Source: JBDUDK01 sp040002995
GTDB lineage: Bacteria > Actinomycetota > Acidimicrobiia > Acidimicrobiales > Ilumatobacteraceae
Direction: 5' to 3'
Assembly (NCBI GenBank): GCA_040002995.1
Contig: JBDUDK010000123.1
Span: 1-23,151 of the forward strand
DNA length: 23,151 nucleotides
Positions 1-6,863 of the stretch are shown here, piece by piece. The notes beneath the pieces were generated by a model. That model was given only the letters and a program-made list of their open reading frames with translations. It was not told the DNA's origin and did not search any database. Both the position numbers and the translations under genes were made by a program. Numbering within the stretch: the stretch's first letter is position 1; each line of letters starts with the position of its first letter.

Positions 1-167
1 CGCACCGCGGCGCTCGGAAGTCAACCCTCAGCGCGCAGACTTGACGGTGAAGTTTCGATCGGTGTGAACTTCCGCCGGTTCACCAACAATCGGCCCCGTC
101 GTTTGAGTATTGCGACGATCGGGTAATCACCTAGGACCTCTGAACCGCGTGTAGCGAGGGAGGAATC
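1..167. other. left-edge region, no confident gene
   Basis: The plus strand is open in frame 1 from the window edge to a TAA at 124-126 (41 codons). It could be the tail of a gene starting outside the window, but nothing in the translation is recognisable. A weak promoter-like pair (TTGAGT at 103-108, TAATCA at 124-129, only 15 nt apart) lies ahead of the next gene. The only well-supported element is the purine-rich Shine-Dalgarno stretch GAGGGAGG at about 156-163, just before the ATG at 168. Confidence 0.3.
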
Positions 168-754
168 ATGGGCCGCATCTCTACCTACCTGCAGGTATCT
201 CTCGACGGGTACTTCGCCGGACCGCAAGGCGAAATCGATTGGTTCAAGAACAACCCTGACCCCGAGTTTGAGGAGTTTTCCCTCGAGCGTGCTCAGGGCA
301 ACAGCACGCTGCTGTTTGGGCGCACGACCTACGAGATTTTCTGTTTGGGCGCACGACCTACGAGATGATGTCGAGCGCGTGGCCGAGCGATGAGGCGCAC
401 GCCGATCAGCCGGGAATGGCCGACGTCATGGCCAAGAGTCCGAAGATCCTGTTCTCGACGTCGCTGCGCCAGGTCGAGGAAGGCCCACGCTGGCAGAACG
501 TCGAGCTGCGTCATGAGATCGATGGCAAAGCCTTGCGGGCCGAAGCCCGCGATTTCACGACGCTCGGCAGTGGATCGGTCGTGCAACAGCTCACGCGGCT
601 CGGCCTCGTCGATCAGTACACCTTCGTGGTCAACCCGGTCGTCCTGGGCGACGGCAAGAACGCGTTCAAGGGAGTTGACACCTCCGAGCTCAAGCTGTCG
701 GAGTCACGTTCGTTCAAGAACGGTCTCGTGTGGCTCACCTACGAAAGAGCCTGA
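168..754 (+). pseudogene. RibD_C/dihydrofolate-reductase-like protein, split by a 29-bp frameshifting duplication
   Basis: The first part (168-368) starts at an ATG behind a strong GGAGG-type ribosome site. It carries the family N-terminus (SLDGYFAGPQGEIDW) and the strand ending FGRTTYE. The second part (365-754) continues with MMSSAWPS and the C-terminal signatures GSGSVVQQL and VNPVVLGDGKNAF. These are hallmarks of small NADPH-binding reductases of the RibD C-terminal/DHFR superfamily, often annotated only as 'dihydrofolate reductase family'. Removing 29 bp (one copy of the repeat at 312-366) joins the halves exactly into one protein of about 185 residues, FGRTTYE followed by MMSSAW. The first frame ends at TGA 366-368, which overlaps an ATG at 365 (ATGA), so coupled translation of a two-chain product is conceivable. 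Loss of function is the simpler reading. An assembly or sequencing error cannot be excluded. The substrate is unknown. Confidence 0.85.
312..366. repeat. 26-bp perfect direct repeat, 29-bp period, inside the DHFR-like gene
   Basis: Bases 312-337 and 341-366 are identical (26 bp, starting CTGTTTGGGCG and ending CTACGAGAT) and are separated by TTT. The period of 29 is not a multiple of three, so the second copy shifts the frame and brings in the stop at 366-368. It looks like a recent slippage or tandem duplication, because the copies have not diverged. Confidence 0.95.
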
Positions 755-805
755 CGGGCCGGGACAGATCTACCCTGCCGGTGAGAGAGATCGTTGGGGG
801 ACCGG

Positions 806-1795
806 ATGCTCACCGTTTCTTGCGCGTTTCCACCTGTGTCGGAGACGCCGGCGCACATCGCCCTCGCGGAGAGCCTCGGTTACGAGAACGCGTGGTGCTA
901 CGACACACCCGCGCTCCAACTCGACGTGTGGATGACACTCGCGCGCGCCGCCGATCGCACCACCCGCATCGGCCTTGGCCCGGCGGTGATCATCCCGAGT
1001 CTGAGACACGTGGTGACAACCGCCGCGGCCATCGCCACCCTGTTCGACTTGGCGCCGGGTCGCACGAACGTGGCGGTCGGTGCGGGCTTCACCGGTCGGT
1101 TGGCCCTCGGGCAACGCCCACTTCCGCTGCGGGCTGTTCGCGACTACGTCATCGCGCTCAAGGCGCTGCTCCGGGGAGAAGCCGTCGAGGTCGATGGCGC
1201 CTTCGTGCAGTTGTTGCACGGTCCGGGGCAGGTGCCCGCCTTTCCGATCGACGTCCCCATGCTCCTTGCGATCGGCGGCCCGAAGAGCGAAGCGCTCGCG
1301 GCCGAGATGTTCGACGGCGTGTTCACCGTCGTACCGCGCGGCGGATTCGATTGGTCGGCCCTCATGGCGCAGGGCACGGTGCTCGACGAGGGCGAGACCT
1401 ATGACTCGCCTCGGGTCATCGAAGCGGGTGGCCCCGGCGCGGCCATCCTGTTCCACGCCGGCTACGAGGGAACGGTGGCTGGGGTCGAAGACCTCCCCGG
1501 CGCGGCGGAGTGGCGCAGGGAGATCGAGAAGGTGCCCGCCGAGGAGCGACACCTGCGCACCCACGTCGGGCACCTCACGACCCTCAACGACACCGACCGC
1601 AAGGTGATGAACGGCGCGCTCATTCAGGCGGTCACCTTTTCAGGCTCGAGCGAGGAGCTTCGGGCGCGTCTCGACGAGGTCGCGCGCGCCGGCGTCACGG
1701 AACTGGTGTACCAACCAGCGGGCCCCGACATCGAGCGTGAACTCATTTCGTTCGCCACCATGGCAGGACTGGAATACTCGCCGGTGCGTCGATAG
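806..1795 (+). CDS. LLM-class (luciferase-like) flavin/F420-dependent oxidoreductase
   Basis: The 329-residue protein has the TIM-barrel pattern of bacterial luciferase-like monooxygenases and F420-dependent reductases. An early segment AESLGYENAWCYD is followed by TRIGLGPAVIIPSLRHV, then the typical APGRTNVAVGAGFTGR turn and AIGGPKSEALAAE near the middle. A C-terminal SGSSEELRARLDEVARAGV matches the usual 'regulate by index/alpha helix' ending. Family members use FMN or coenzyme F420 to oxidise or reduce small substrates in the cytoplasm; the cofactor and substrate cannot be read from the sequence. I chose ATG 806, which sits 4-5 nt after GGGGGA at 796-801. A TTG at 794 in the same frame is the alternative. 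The next gene starts 15 nt after the stop, so the two probably form an operon. Confidence 0.85.
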   Translation: MLTVSCAFPPVSETPAHIALAESLGYENAWCYDTPALQLDVWMTLARAADRTTRIGLGPAVIIPSLRHVVTTAAAIATLFDLAPGRTNVAVGAGFTGRLALGQRPLPLRAVRDYVIALKALLRGEAVEVDGAFVQLLHGPGQVPAFPIDVPMLLAIGGPKSEALAAEMFDGVFTVVPRGGFDWSALMAQGTVLDEGETYDSPRVIEAGGPGAAILFHAGYEGTVAGVEDLPGAAEWRREIEKVPAEERHLRTHVGHLTTLNDTDRKVMNGALIQAVTFSGSSEELRARLDEVARAGVTELVYQPAGPDIERELISFATMAGLEYSPVRR

Positions 1796-1810
1796 CACCC
1801 GGAGGACAAG

Positions 1811-2779
1811 ATGGCGTTCACCGTCGACCTGGACAAGTTCCGTTTCAGCGACGCGATGCGCGCCGGTGTCACCGGCAAGCGCGTCCTCATCACTGGAGCG
1901 GGCAAGGACGGAGGACTCGGCCAGGCCTTCGCGCTGGCGGCCGGCCTCAATGGCGCCGACGCGGTCGGCGTCCACTTTCATCGGTCCTCTGACGACGGCT
2001 TCGACCTCGTGGCCGCCCTCGAGTCGGCCGGAGTGCGAGCGTTTCCCCTGCAGGCCGACGTCACCAATTTCGGAGACTTGTGGGCGAGCCGCAGCTACGT
2101 GATCGAGCAGTTCGGTGGTCTTCCGCCCGACCTGGTCGTGTGCAACAGCGGCCTCACCGAGCGGGGTTACAGCTTCGGGCGTGCGCTTCGACATCTCGAC
2201 GGTGAATCGATGGCGCAACGTCGTGCACGCGTGCGGCAGAGCTTTATCGACAACCTCGACGAGTCGCGGCTCGTGCTCGACACCAAGATCGATGGCTTCC
2301 TCGCGACGACCCACCTGTGGGCAGGCGAAGCCGTCTATGCCGATTATCCGTTGCGGCTCGTGTACGTGAGTTCCCGACAGGCGATCGATCCGGGGGCCTC
2401 GGTGCCGGGCTATGCGATCAGCAATTGGGCGGTGCTTCAGCTGCCTTCGGTGCTCAAGGTGAATCTGGGTCGGTCGGCGAACCTCGTGAACGCCTTCTCG
2501 ATACTCCTGCCGTTCGTGCGAACGGGAATGACGGGGGAGTACGCGGAGAATCCCAAGGTGTTTGGTCGCTGGCAACCGCGCATGCTCGAAACGCATGAGG
2601 CCGCGGAGGCTCTGTTGCAGTTGCTCAATCAGCCGCTCGAAGCGACGGACACCGGCATGTTCGAACTTGTCGTCGAACCCGCCGACGAGGGACGCGTCGC
2701 CGTCAACTGGAAACAGGTACGGCTCGACGTCCGTGAGGACAGCCTCGACTGGAGCGCGGCCTCACCGCTGCATTACTGA
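1811..2779 (+). CDS. atypical SDR-family oxidoreductase lacking the catalytic lysine
   Basis: This 322-residue Rossmann-fold protein starts at an ATG preceded by GGAGGAC (about 1801-1807). The nucleotide-binding turn is present but expanded: ITGAGKDGGLGQAFA at about residues 27-41, where classical SDRs have TGxxxGxG. The strand-4 NNAG motif reads CNSG, and the serine motif reads VYVSSRQ. The YxxxK motif has Tyr201 but Asn205 instead of Lys (GYAISNWAV). The coenzyme site is therefore plausible while the usual proton-relay lysine is missing. It could be a divergent reductase, a binding protein, or an enzyme with different chemistry. Its position directly behind the luciferase-like gene suggests the two act in the same pathway. 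At about 320 residues it is longer than classical SDRs (about 250), with extensions at both ends. Confidence 0.75.
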   Translation: MAFTVDLDKFRFSDAMRAGVTGKRVLITGAGKDGGLGQAFALAAGLNGADAVGVHFHRSSDDGFDLVAALESAGVRAFPLQADVTNFGDLWASRSYVIEQFGGLPPDLVVCNSGLTERGYSFGRALRHLDGESMAQRRARVRQSFIDNLDESRLVLDTKIDGFLATTHLWAGEAVYADYPLRLVYVSSRQAIDPGASVPGYAISNWAVLQLPSVLKVNLGRSANLVNAFSILLPFVRTGMTGEYAENPKVFGRWQPRMLETHEAAEALLQLLNQPLEATDTGMFELVVEPADEGRVAVNWKQVRLDVREDSLDWSAASPLHY

Positions 2780-2794
2780 GCGGCACTCTGTTCG

Positions 2795-3121
2795 CTACGT
2801 CTTGCGGGCCTTCGCGAGGGCGGCGCGGAGTTGCTCGAGTTCGGCGTGTTGTCGCTCGCACTCGAGTTCGAGCCGAGTCTTCTCCGCGATGCAGTCGCGG
2901 TAACGGTCGAGCATCTCGTTGACGGTGATCTTGGCCGCCGCGGCCGTACCAGGACGGTGCTGGCGCGTTGGGTGAACCCCCTTCTTTTGGAGCACGGAAT
3001 AAATGGTCGGCCTCGAACGACCCGTCACCCTCGTTATCTCCACCAGCTTGATGCCCCGCTTGTACATGTCGACGATGGTTTCCCGTTCCTCTTCGGTGAC
3101 AGGGTTCGACTCGGTCGGCAA
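2795..3121 (-). CDS. small HTH DNA-binding protein with C-terminal coiled coil
   Basis: The 108-residue protein begins at TTG 3121 (minus strand), 8 nt after a GGAG ribosome site. Residues about 8-50 form a Hin/resolvase-type helix-turn-helix: EEERETIVDMYKRG, then EITRVTGRSRPTIYSVLQKKG. After a short Ala-rich linker, residues about 70-105 are a charged heptad-like helix (EKTRLELECERQHAELEQL), consistent with a dimerising coiled coil. No catalytic recombinase domain is present, so this is a stand-alone DNA-binding protein, either a regulator or a relic of a transposase orfA/resolvase. It converges on the SDR gene with only 15 nt between stops and is divergent from the cyclase fragment. Its targets are unknown. 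The call of HTH is firm; the biological role is not. Confidence 0.7.
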   Translation of the reverse strand: MPTESNPVTEEERETIVDMYKRGIKLVEITRVTGRSRPTIYSVLQKKGVHPTRQHRPGTAAAAKITVNEMLDRYRDCIAEKTRLELECERQHAELEQLRAALAKARKT

Positions 3122-3250
3122 GGTCGTACTCCGTTAAGGCGCGCGGCGGCTTCGTACGCTTATGACACCGCCCACGACAAAAACGCGACATTCGCGACCG
3201 GTTTTTTCGACAATTGCGGCGCCAGACCGCGCGTCTACGCTGCCGCGTCC

Positions 3251-3460
3251 TTGGCCGCGCAGATTGTCACCATCCTGTTCACCGACTTGGCGGGCTCCAG
3301 CGCTCTGCTCGCAAAGCTGGGCGAGGACGCGGCCGACGACGCGAGACGGACGCACTTCTCCATTCTCCGTGAGGAGGTCGCCACTGCGGGCGGGGAGGAA
3401 GTCAAGAACCTGGGCGACGGCCTCATGGTCGTGTTTCCCAGCGCGGTCGGTGCCGTGCCC
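3251..3460 (+). pseudogene. N-terminal fragment of a class III adenylate/guanylate cyclase domain
   Basis: The frame from a possible TTG start at 3251 encodes TILFTDLAGSSALL, then THFSILREEV and GGEEVKNLGDGLMVVF. These are the first metal-binding aspartate (FTDLAGS) and the GDG turn with the second metal-binding aspartate of class III nucleotide cyclases. About 70 residues into a domain that normally needs roughly 170-200, the similarity stops near 3456. It is replaced, in another reading frame, by acyl-CoA dehydrogenase sequence. No full catalytic domain or effector domain follows, so the fragment cannot make cyclic nucleotides alone. The start is uncertain because no good ribosome site is visible. 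It is best explained as the remnant left by a deletion or recombination joining two once-separate genes. Confidence 0.75.
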
Positions 3461-3462
3461 GC

Positions 3463-3982
3463 GTCGTGCCGGCTGGGCTGGCGGGCGTCGACGGTTTCGT
3501 GCTCGGCATCTTCGCATGGGCCGACGCCACCTTCGCCAGCATCTACTTGGGCATGGCGGAGCGGGCCGTGGAGCTCGCAGTTGCGGGCACCAAGAAGAAG
3601 ACGTCCGTCGCATTGGGCGGCCGCAGCATGGCCTACAACCCGATGGTGCAGTACTCCATCGCCGAGATGGGTATCGAGCTCGAGAGCATCACCGCCCAGG
3701 TCGAACGGGTCGCCGCCGACTGGTCAGAAGGCGTCGACTACGGAATGGCGTGGCCGATCAAGCTGTTCGCCGCCAAGTACAAGGCGGTTGAAGGAGCGAA
3801 GCGAATCGTCGACATCGCGATGGATGTGTCCGGTGGCACCGGGATGTTCAAGAGCAACGAGCTCGAGCGCATGTACCGCGACGTCCGCTGCGGCGGCTTC
3901 CACCCCGCCAACAGCAAACGTCGTTCACGAAGTCATCGGCAAGGGGCTTCTCGGCGTACTCGGCGAGACGCCGCGCTGGTGA
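3463..3982 (+). pseudogene. C-terminal fragment of an acyl-CoA dehydrogenase with a frameshift
   Basis: From about 3463 the frame encodes the C-terminal helical half of an acyl-CoA dehydrogenase. It shows VDGFVLGIFAWADATFASIY, GMAERAVELAV, then the last helices with SGGTGMFKSNELERMYRD and VRCGGFHPANS. In this family that last motif is normally followed by a VHEVIGK-like tail. Here the tail (NVVHEVIGKGLLGVLGETPRW, ending at TGA 3980) is one base out of frame, and deleting one A from the AAA run at 3916-3918 restores it. The N-terminal half with the FAD/substrate-binding beta domain is missing and the junction is with a cyclase fragment. At about 170 of roughly 380 residues the remnant cannot be functional. 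Beta-oxidation-type oxidation was the ancestral role. Confidence 0.8.
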
Positions 3983-4651
3983 AGTCCGGTCAGAGGACGG
4001 CCGGTCCGCCCGTGCTACATAGCGCGGGTCGGGCCGGTCGAGATTCCAGTGACGTGCGGCTTGGCAGTACCAGCCGTCGTCGCTTGCGGGGAGGACCGCA
4101 AAGCGGCTGATCAAGCGCTGGCCACCTTGCTGGTCGCCGTAGAGCACATCGATGGTGAAGGGCCGGCGCTCCGCGAGAGCGCTCACGAACCCCGCACGCA
4201 GCGGGTCATCGAGATCTCTGATCGCGCCTTCCCAATAGCCCGCATCAGACGGCGGGATGTACAGATCAATGGTGAGGCGCCGAAAGTCTTTCGGGTCGGC
4301 GTGCGGATCGTTGGCAAATACCCGTTCGGGCATCGGGTACCAGCCGTGCAACAAGGCGATGCCAGCGCCGACGTTGCGCAGCCCCATGGCCAGATAGATC
4401 ACATCGTTCTGTGCCTCGAGGACGGCCCGCCCGCCGCTGAGCCGGACAGCGTGCTGATCGGCCCAGAGGACCTTATGGTCGGGATCGACCGAGCGCGACG
4501 GTACGAGCAGCGGCACCATGCCGATGAACATTGTCTGCTCGGCAATGCGGGCCGACCGGTTTGACGATCGCACCGCCGAGAACGTCGCCAGCGCGAGCAC
4601 CAGCGTGCCGCCCGCCGTGGCGAGCGACGAGATCGTCTGCCAATCCGCCAC
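3848..4651 (-). CDS. membrane-anchored protein of unknown function, C-terminus running into antisense debris
   Basis: The protein starts at GTG 4651, a few bases after a GGGGGC stretch, and opens with a single hydrophobic segment at about residues 8-27 (LATAGGTLVLALATFSAV). A basic stretch RSSNRSARIAEQ follows, so it is probably anchored by one N-terminal helix. The remainder is soluble and includes ALGLRNVG-like (MGLRNVGAGIALLHGW), DLYIPPSD and VLYGDQQGGQR motifs. I recognise it as a conserved but uncharacterised actinobacterial type, which I recall ending near the RHWNLDRPDPR motif at about 4022. Here 57 further codons continue to a stop at 3848. They include KPLADDFVNDVCC and an Arg-rich tail and are antisense to the acyl-CoA dehydrogenase remnant, so this tail is probably not ancestral. 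It is divergent from the deacetylase gene, with 66 nt between starts. No function is proposed. Confidence 0.7.
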   Translation of the reverse strand: MADWQTISSLATAGGTLVLALATFSAVRSSNRSARIAEQTMFIGMVPLLVPSRSVDPDHKVLWADQHAVRLSGGRAVLEAQNDVIYLAMGLRNVGAGIALLHGWYPMPERVFANDPHADPKDFRRLTIDLYIPPSDAGYWEGAIRDLDDPLRAGFVSALAERRPFTIDVLYGDQQGGQRLISRFAVLPASDDGWYCQAARHWNLDRPDPRYVARADRPSSDRTSPARRLAEYAEKPLADDFVNDVCCWRGGSRRSGRRGTCARARCS

Positions 4652-4717
4652 GACGTGCCCCCTGATCCGTGGTTAGTGAGCCTTGAAGATAGAAGATTGT
4701 TCAACCGGTGCGCGACG
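4652..4717. promoter_or_regulatory. AT-rich divergent promoter region
   Basis: This 66-bp gap separates two divergent starts. It holds the only notably AT-rich stretch nearby (4683-4704). GAAGAT occurs twice at 7-bp period (4685-4690 and 4692-4697), and the whole is flanked by TTGAA (4683) and TTCAA (4700) as a small inverted repeat. Read on the minus strand, TATCTT (4691-4686) could be a -10 box for the membrane-protein gene. No convincing -35 is seen. Confidence 0.35.
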
Positions 4718-5548
4718 ATGCGCTCGGTGACTTCTCCCCGCAAGTTCAGTCGCCGCGAGGTCGTGGTGGGAAGCGCGGCGATTGCGGGCATGGGCATCAT
4801 CGGTGCGTGTGACTCGCGAAATGGTGCGAGCGCACCCACGACACCGCGATCAAGCGCTGCGGAGACATCCACGCCGTCGACGAGCGAAGTAACCACGACG
4901 ACCTCAGAAGTGGTCGAGTCGACGTCCACGACGAGTACCCAACGGGGACCGGCACAGTTCATCGATCGAGGATCGATCACGGCGAACCAGGTGGCGCTGA
5001 CATTTCACGCGTCAGGCGACCCTGCTCTCGGCGTCGCGCTTCTTGACTTGCTCCGCGAGCGGGCGACGCGCGTCACTGTCTTTGCCGTCGGAACGTGGAT
5101 CACCGCTCATCCCGACCTCGGACGACGGATCATCGACGACGGACATGAACTCGGCAACCACACGCTGACGCACCAAGAGATGGGCAACCTGACCCGGGCA
5201 CAAGTACGTGACGAGATTGTTGGCGGCGGCGCGGCGATCGCGCCGATTCTCGGATCGGTTGGCCCGTGGTTCCGGCCCTCCGGTATCAAGGTTCCGACGG
5301 AGGTGATTCTCGAGGAAGCGGGGCGCGCCGGCTATGCACGGTCGATCGGCTACAGCCTCGACTCGCTCGATTTCAATGATCCCGGCGGCGCGGCGGTGGT
5401 CGCGAGCGTGAACAACCACGTGCAGTCCGGCGACATCGTCAGCCTGCACTTTGGGCACCAGAGCACGATCGGCGCGCTGCCGGCCATTCTGCGCCATCTC
5501 GCGACCAACGGGCTCGAGCCCGTCACGCTGGGCACGCTGCTCAACTAA
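4718..5548 (+). CDS. Tat-exported lipoprotein, polysaccharide-deacetylase (NodB) homologue with altered motif 1
   Basis: With ATG 4718 the 276-residue protein opens with a twin-arginine-like signal (SRREVVVG, Arg12-Arg13), a hydrophobic core and a lipobox IIGAC, with Cys31 as the lipidation site. A Ser/Thr-rich linker of about 50 residues follows, then a NodB-fold domain. Motif 2 is intact (GHELGNHTLTH, metal-binding histidines), as are the arginine motif (WFRPSG), DSLDFNDPG and the final SLHFGH. Motif 1, normally TFDDG, reads LTFHASGDPAL, so the usual catalytic and metal-binding aspartates are replaced or shifted. Similar HxxGD variants are, as I recall, common in actinobacterial relatives and may define a subfamily. 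Likely role: N-deacetylation of an envelope polysaccharide, or binding to one, outside the membrane. Its stop codon overlaps the stop of the convergent beta-propeller gene. Confidence 0.85.
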   Translation: MRSVTSPRKFSRREVVVGSAAIAGMGIIGACDSRNGASAPTTPRSSAAETSTPSTSEVTTTTSEVVESTSTTSTQRGPAQFIDRGSITANQVALTFHASGDPALGVALLDLLRERATRVTVFAVGTWITAHPDLGRRIIDDGHELGNHTLTHQEMGNLTRAQVRDEIVGGGAAIAPILGSVGPWFRPSGIKVPTEVILEEAGRAGYARSIGYSLDSLDFNDPGGAAVVASVNNHVQSGDIVSLHFGHQSTIGALPAILRHLATNGLEPVTLGTLLN

Positions 5549-6855
5549 CGCATGTTGCCGGTATGACCAAGGGAGTAGCGCCCCGCCTGAGGCCATACGG
5601 TCAGACCGTGGGGTCCGGTCGCGACGGGGATGCGAGCGATCAGTTGGCCGGTGGCGGTATCGAAGGCGTACACCTCGGCGTCGTAGCGGCCCGACAACCA
5701 AAGCTCCTTACCGTCGGCCGTGAGATTGCCCATGTCCGGGCTCCCTCCTCCGGGGACGGGCCAGGTGTCGATGACTCTGTTGGTCACGACGTCGACGACG
5801 GAGACCGATCCCGGTCCTTTGGGTCGGGCCGCTATCATGGCCGATCCTCGGTTCGCGACGTAGAGCCTCGTCCCGTCGTGGCTGGGTGTGATCCCGTGGG
5901 CACCGACGCCGGTGGGAATGAAGCCGATCTCGGTGAACGAATCTCCGTCGAGGATGTGGAGCCCACCGCCCGCCATGTCCGCGACGAAGAAACGCGTGCC
6001 GTCAGGAGCCAGCCGGACGTCCTGCGGCATGGCCGTCATGGCCATGTGCTTGTCTGCGGTGTGAACGGGCGGCGGCAGGGCGAGGAGGCCGACGACCTTG
6101 TGCTGGAGCATGTCGATCTTCGCGACCTTGCCCGCGAATTCGCACGTCACAATCATGTAGCTGCCGTCGGCGGAGAAGTCGGCGTGGTTGATCCCGGTGC
6201 AGCCCCTCACGGCCAGCGACGATTGAGGTTTCATCGTGAACGGGTCGCGGAAGTCGAGTCGGGCGAATTTCTCGGCGACGACGATGGCCGACTTCCCGTC
6301 CGGCGTGAAGTAGAGGTTGTAGGGGTCGCTCACGGGGATCGGAGGCCCGACGGCACCGGTGGTGGCCGTGATCGGTACGACGCTGTTGCCCTTGTTGTTG
6401 AGAATCCACAACGTATGTAGGTCGTACGACGGCACCACGTGCTGCGGATTGCTACCGGGGCGAAACGTGGAAACGACCTTCTTCGACTCCTGATCGATAA
6501 CTGTCACGGTGTTGGCGAGCCCGCTCGGCACGTAGACGCGGGGAAGGTCGGCGGCGATGCCAGGCTGCACCTTCGATGTCGCGCTGTACACGTTGCTCGG
6601 CACCCCAGCCGAAGTTGCTGCCGGGATCGTGGTCTGTTGGGTCGCGAGTTTGGTGCTTGTCGTCGTGCTCTTCGAGGTCGTCGCCGTCTTCGCGGTGGTC
6701 GCGGTCGATGATGCCGCCGTGCTGCTCGTCGGTTTGCCGTTAGCGACCGGTGTTGAACCGGACATAACGCGCACGGTCCCCCAGATCGCGAAGGCAGTGA
6801 GTACCGCGCTGGCGCAGAGGATTACGGGCCGGCGTCGGTTGGGATGACTCACCAA
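5545..6855 (-). CDS. membrane-tethered YVTN-type beta-propeller protein
   Basis: The 436-residue protein has one N-terminal hydrophobic segment (about residues 10-30), then a Ser/Thr/Ala-rich linker to about residue 80. A beta-propeller of YVTN/NHL-like repeats follows: RVYVPSGLANTVTVID, NLYFTPDGKSAIVV, ADFSADGSYMIVTC, RLAPDGTRFFVAD, TPSHDGTRLYVANRG and LTADGKELWLSG. Each repeat supplies the characteristic DG turn. The start is TTG 6855 or GTG 6852; neither has a strong ribosome site, but the gene lies only 8-11 nt after the permease stop and is the last gene of that operon. Such propellers act as surface scaffolds or binding proteins. Two cysteines (in GCTGINH and IVTCEF) could form a disulfide. 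A binding or sensing role beside the exporter is inferred from context only. Its TAG stop overlaps the deacetylase TAA stop. Confidence 0.85.
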   Translation of the reverse strand: MVSHPNRRRPVILCASAVLTAFAIWGTVRVMSGSTPVANGKPTSSTAASSTATTAKTATTSKSTTTSTKLATQQTTIPAATSAGVPSNVYSATSKVQPGIAADLPRVYVPSGLANTVTVIDQESKKVVSTFRPGSNPQHVVPSYDLHTLWILNNKGNSVVPITATTGAVGPPIPVSDPYNLYFTPDGKSAIVVAEKFARLDFRDPFTMKPQSSLAVRGCTGINHADFSADGSYMIVTCEFAGKVAKIDMLQHKVVGLLALPPPVHTADKHMAMTAMPQDVRLAPDGTRFFVADMAGGGLHILDGDSFTEIGFIPTGVGAHGITPSHDGTRLYVANRGSAMIAARPKGPGSVSVVDVVTNRVIDTWPVPGGGSPDMGNLTADGKELWLSGRYDAEVYAFDTATGQLIARIPVATGPHGLTVWPQAGRYSLGHTGNMR

Positions 6856-6863
6856 GCAGTTGC

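Noticed and set aside
2831..3982. Long plus-strand open frame that looks like one 383-residue protein
   Set aside because: Its first part is antisense to the HTH gene, its middle is the cyclase fragment and its last codons are the frameshifted dehydrogenase tail. It is a chance chimera, reported instead as two pseudogenes.
4049..4564. Plus-strand 171-codon open frame opposite the membrane-anchored protein
   Set aside because: No ribosome site or motif was seen, and the minus frame has an N-terminal helix and coherent composition.
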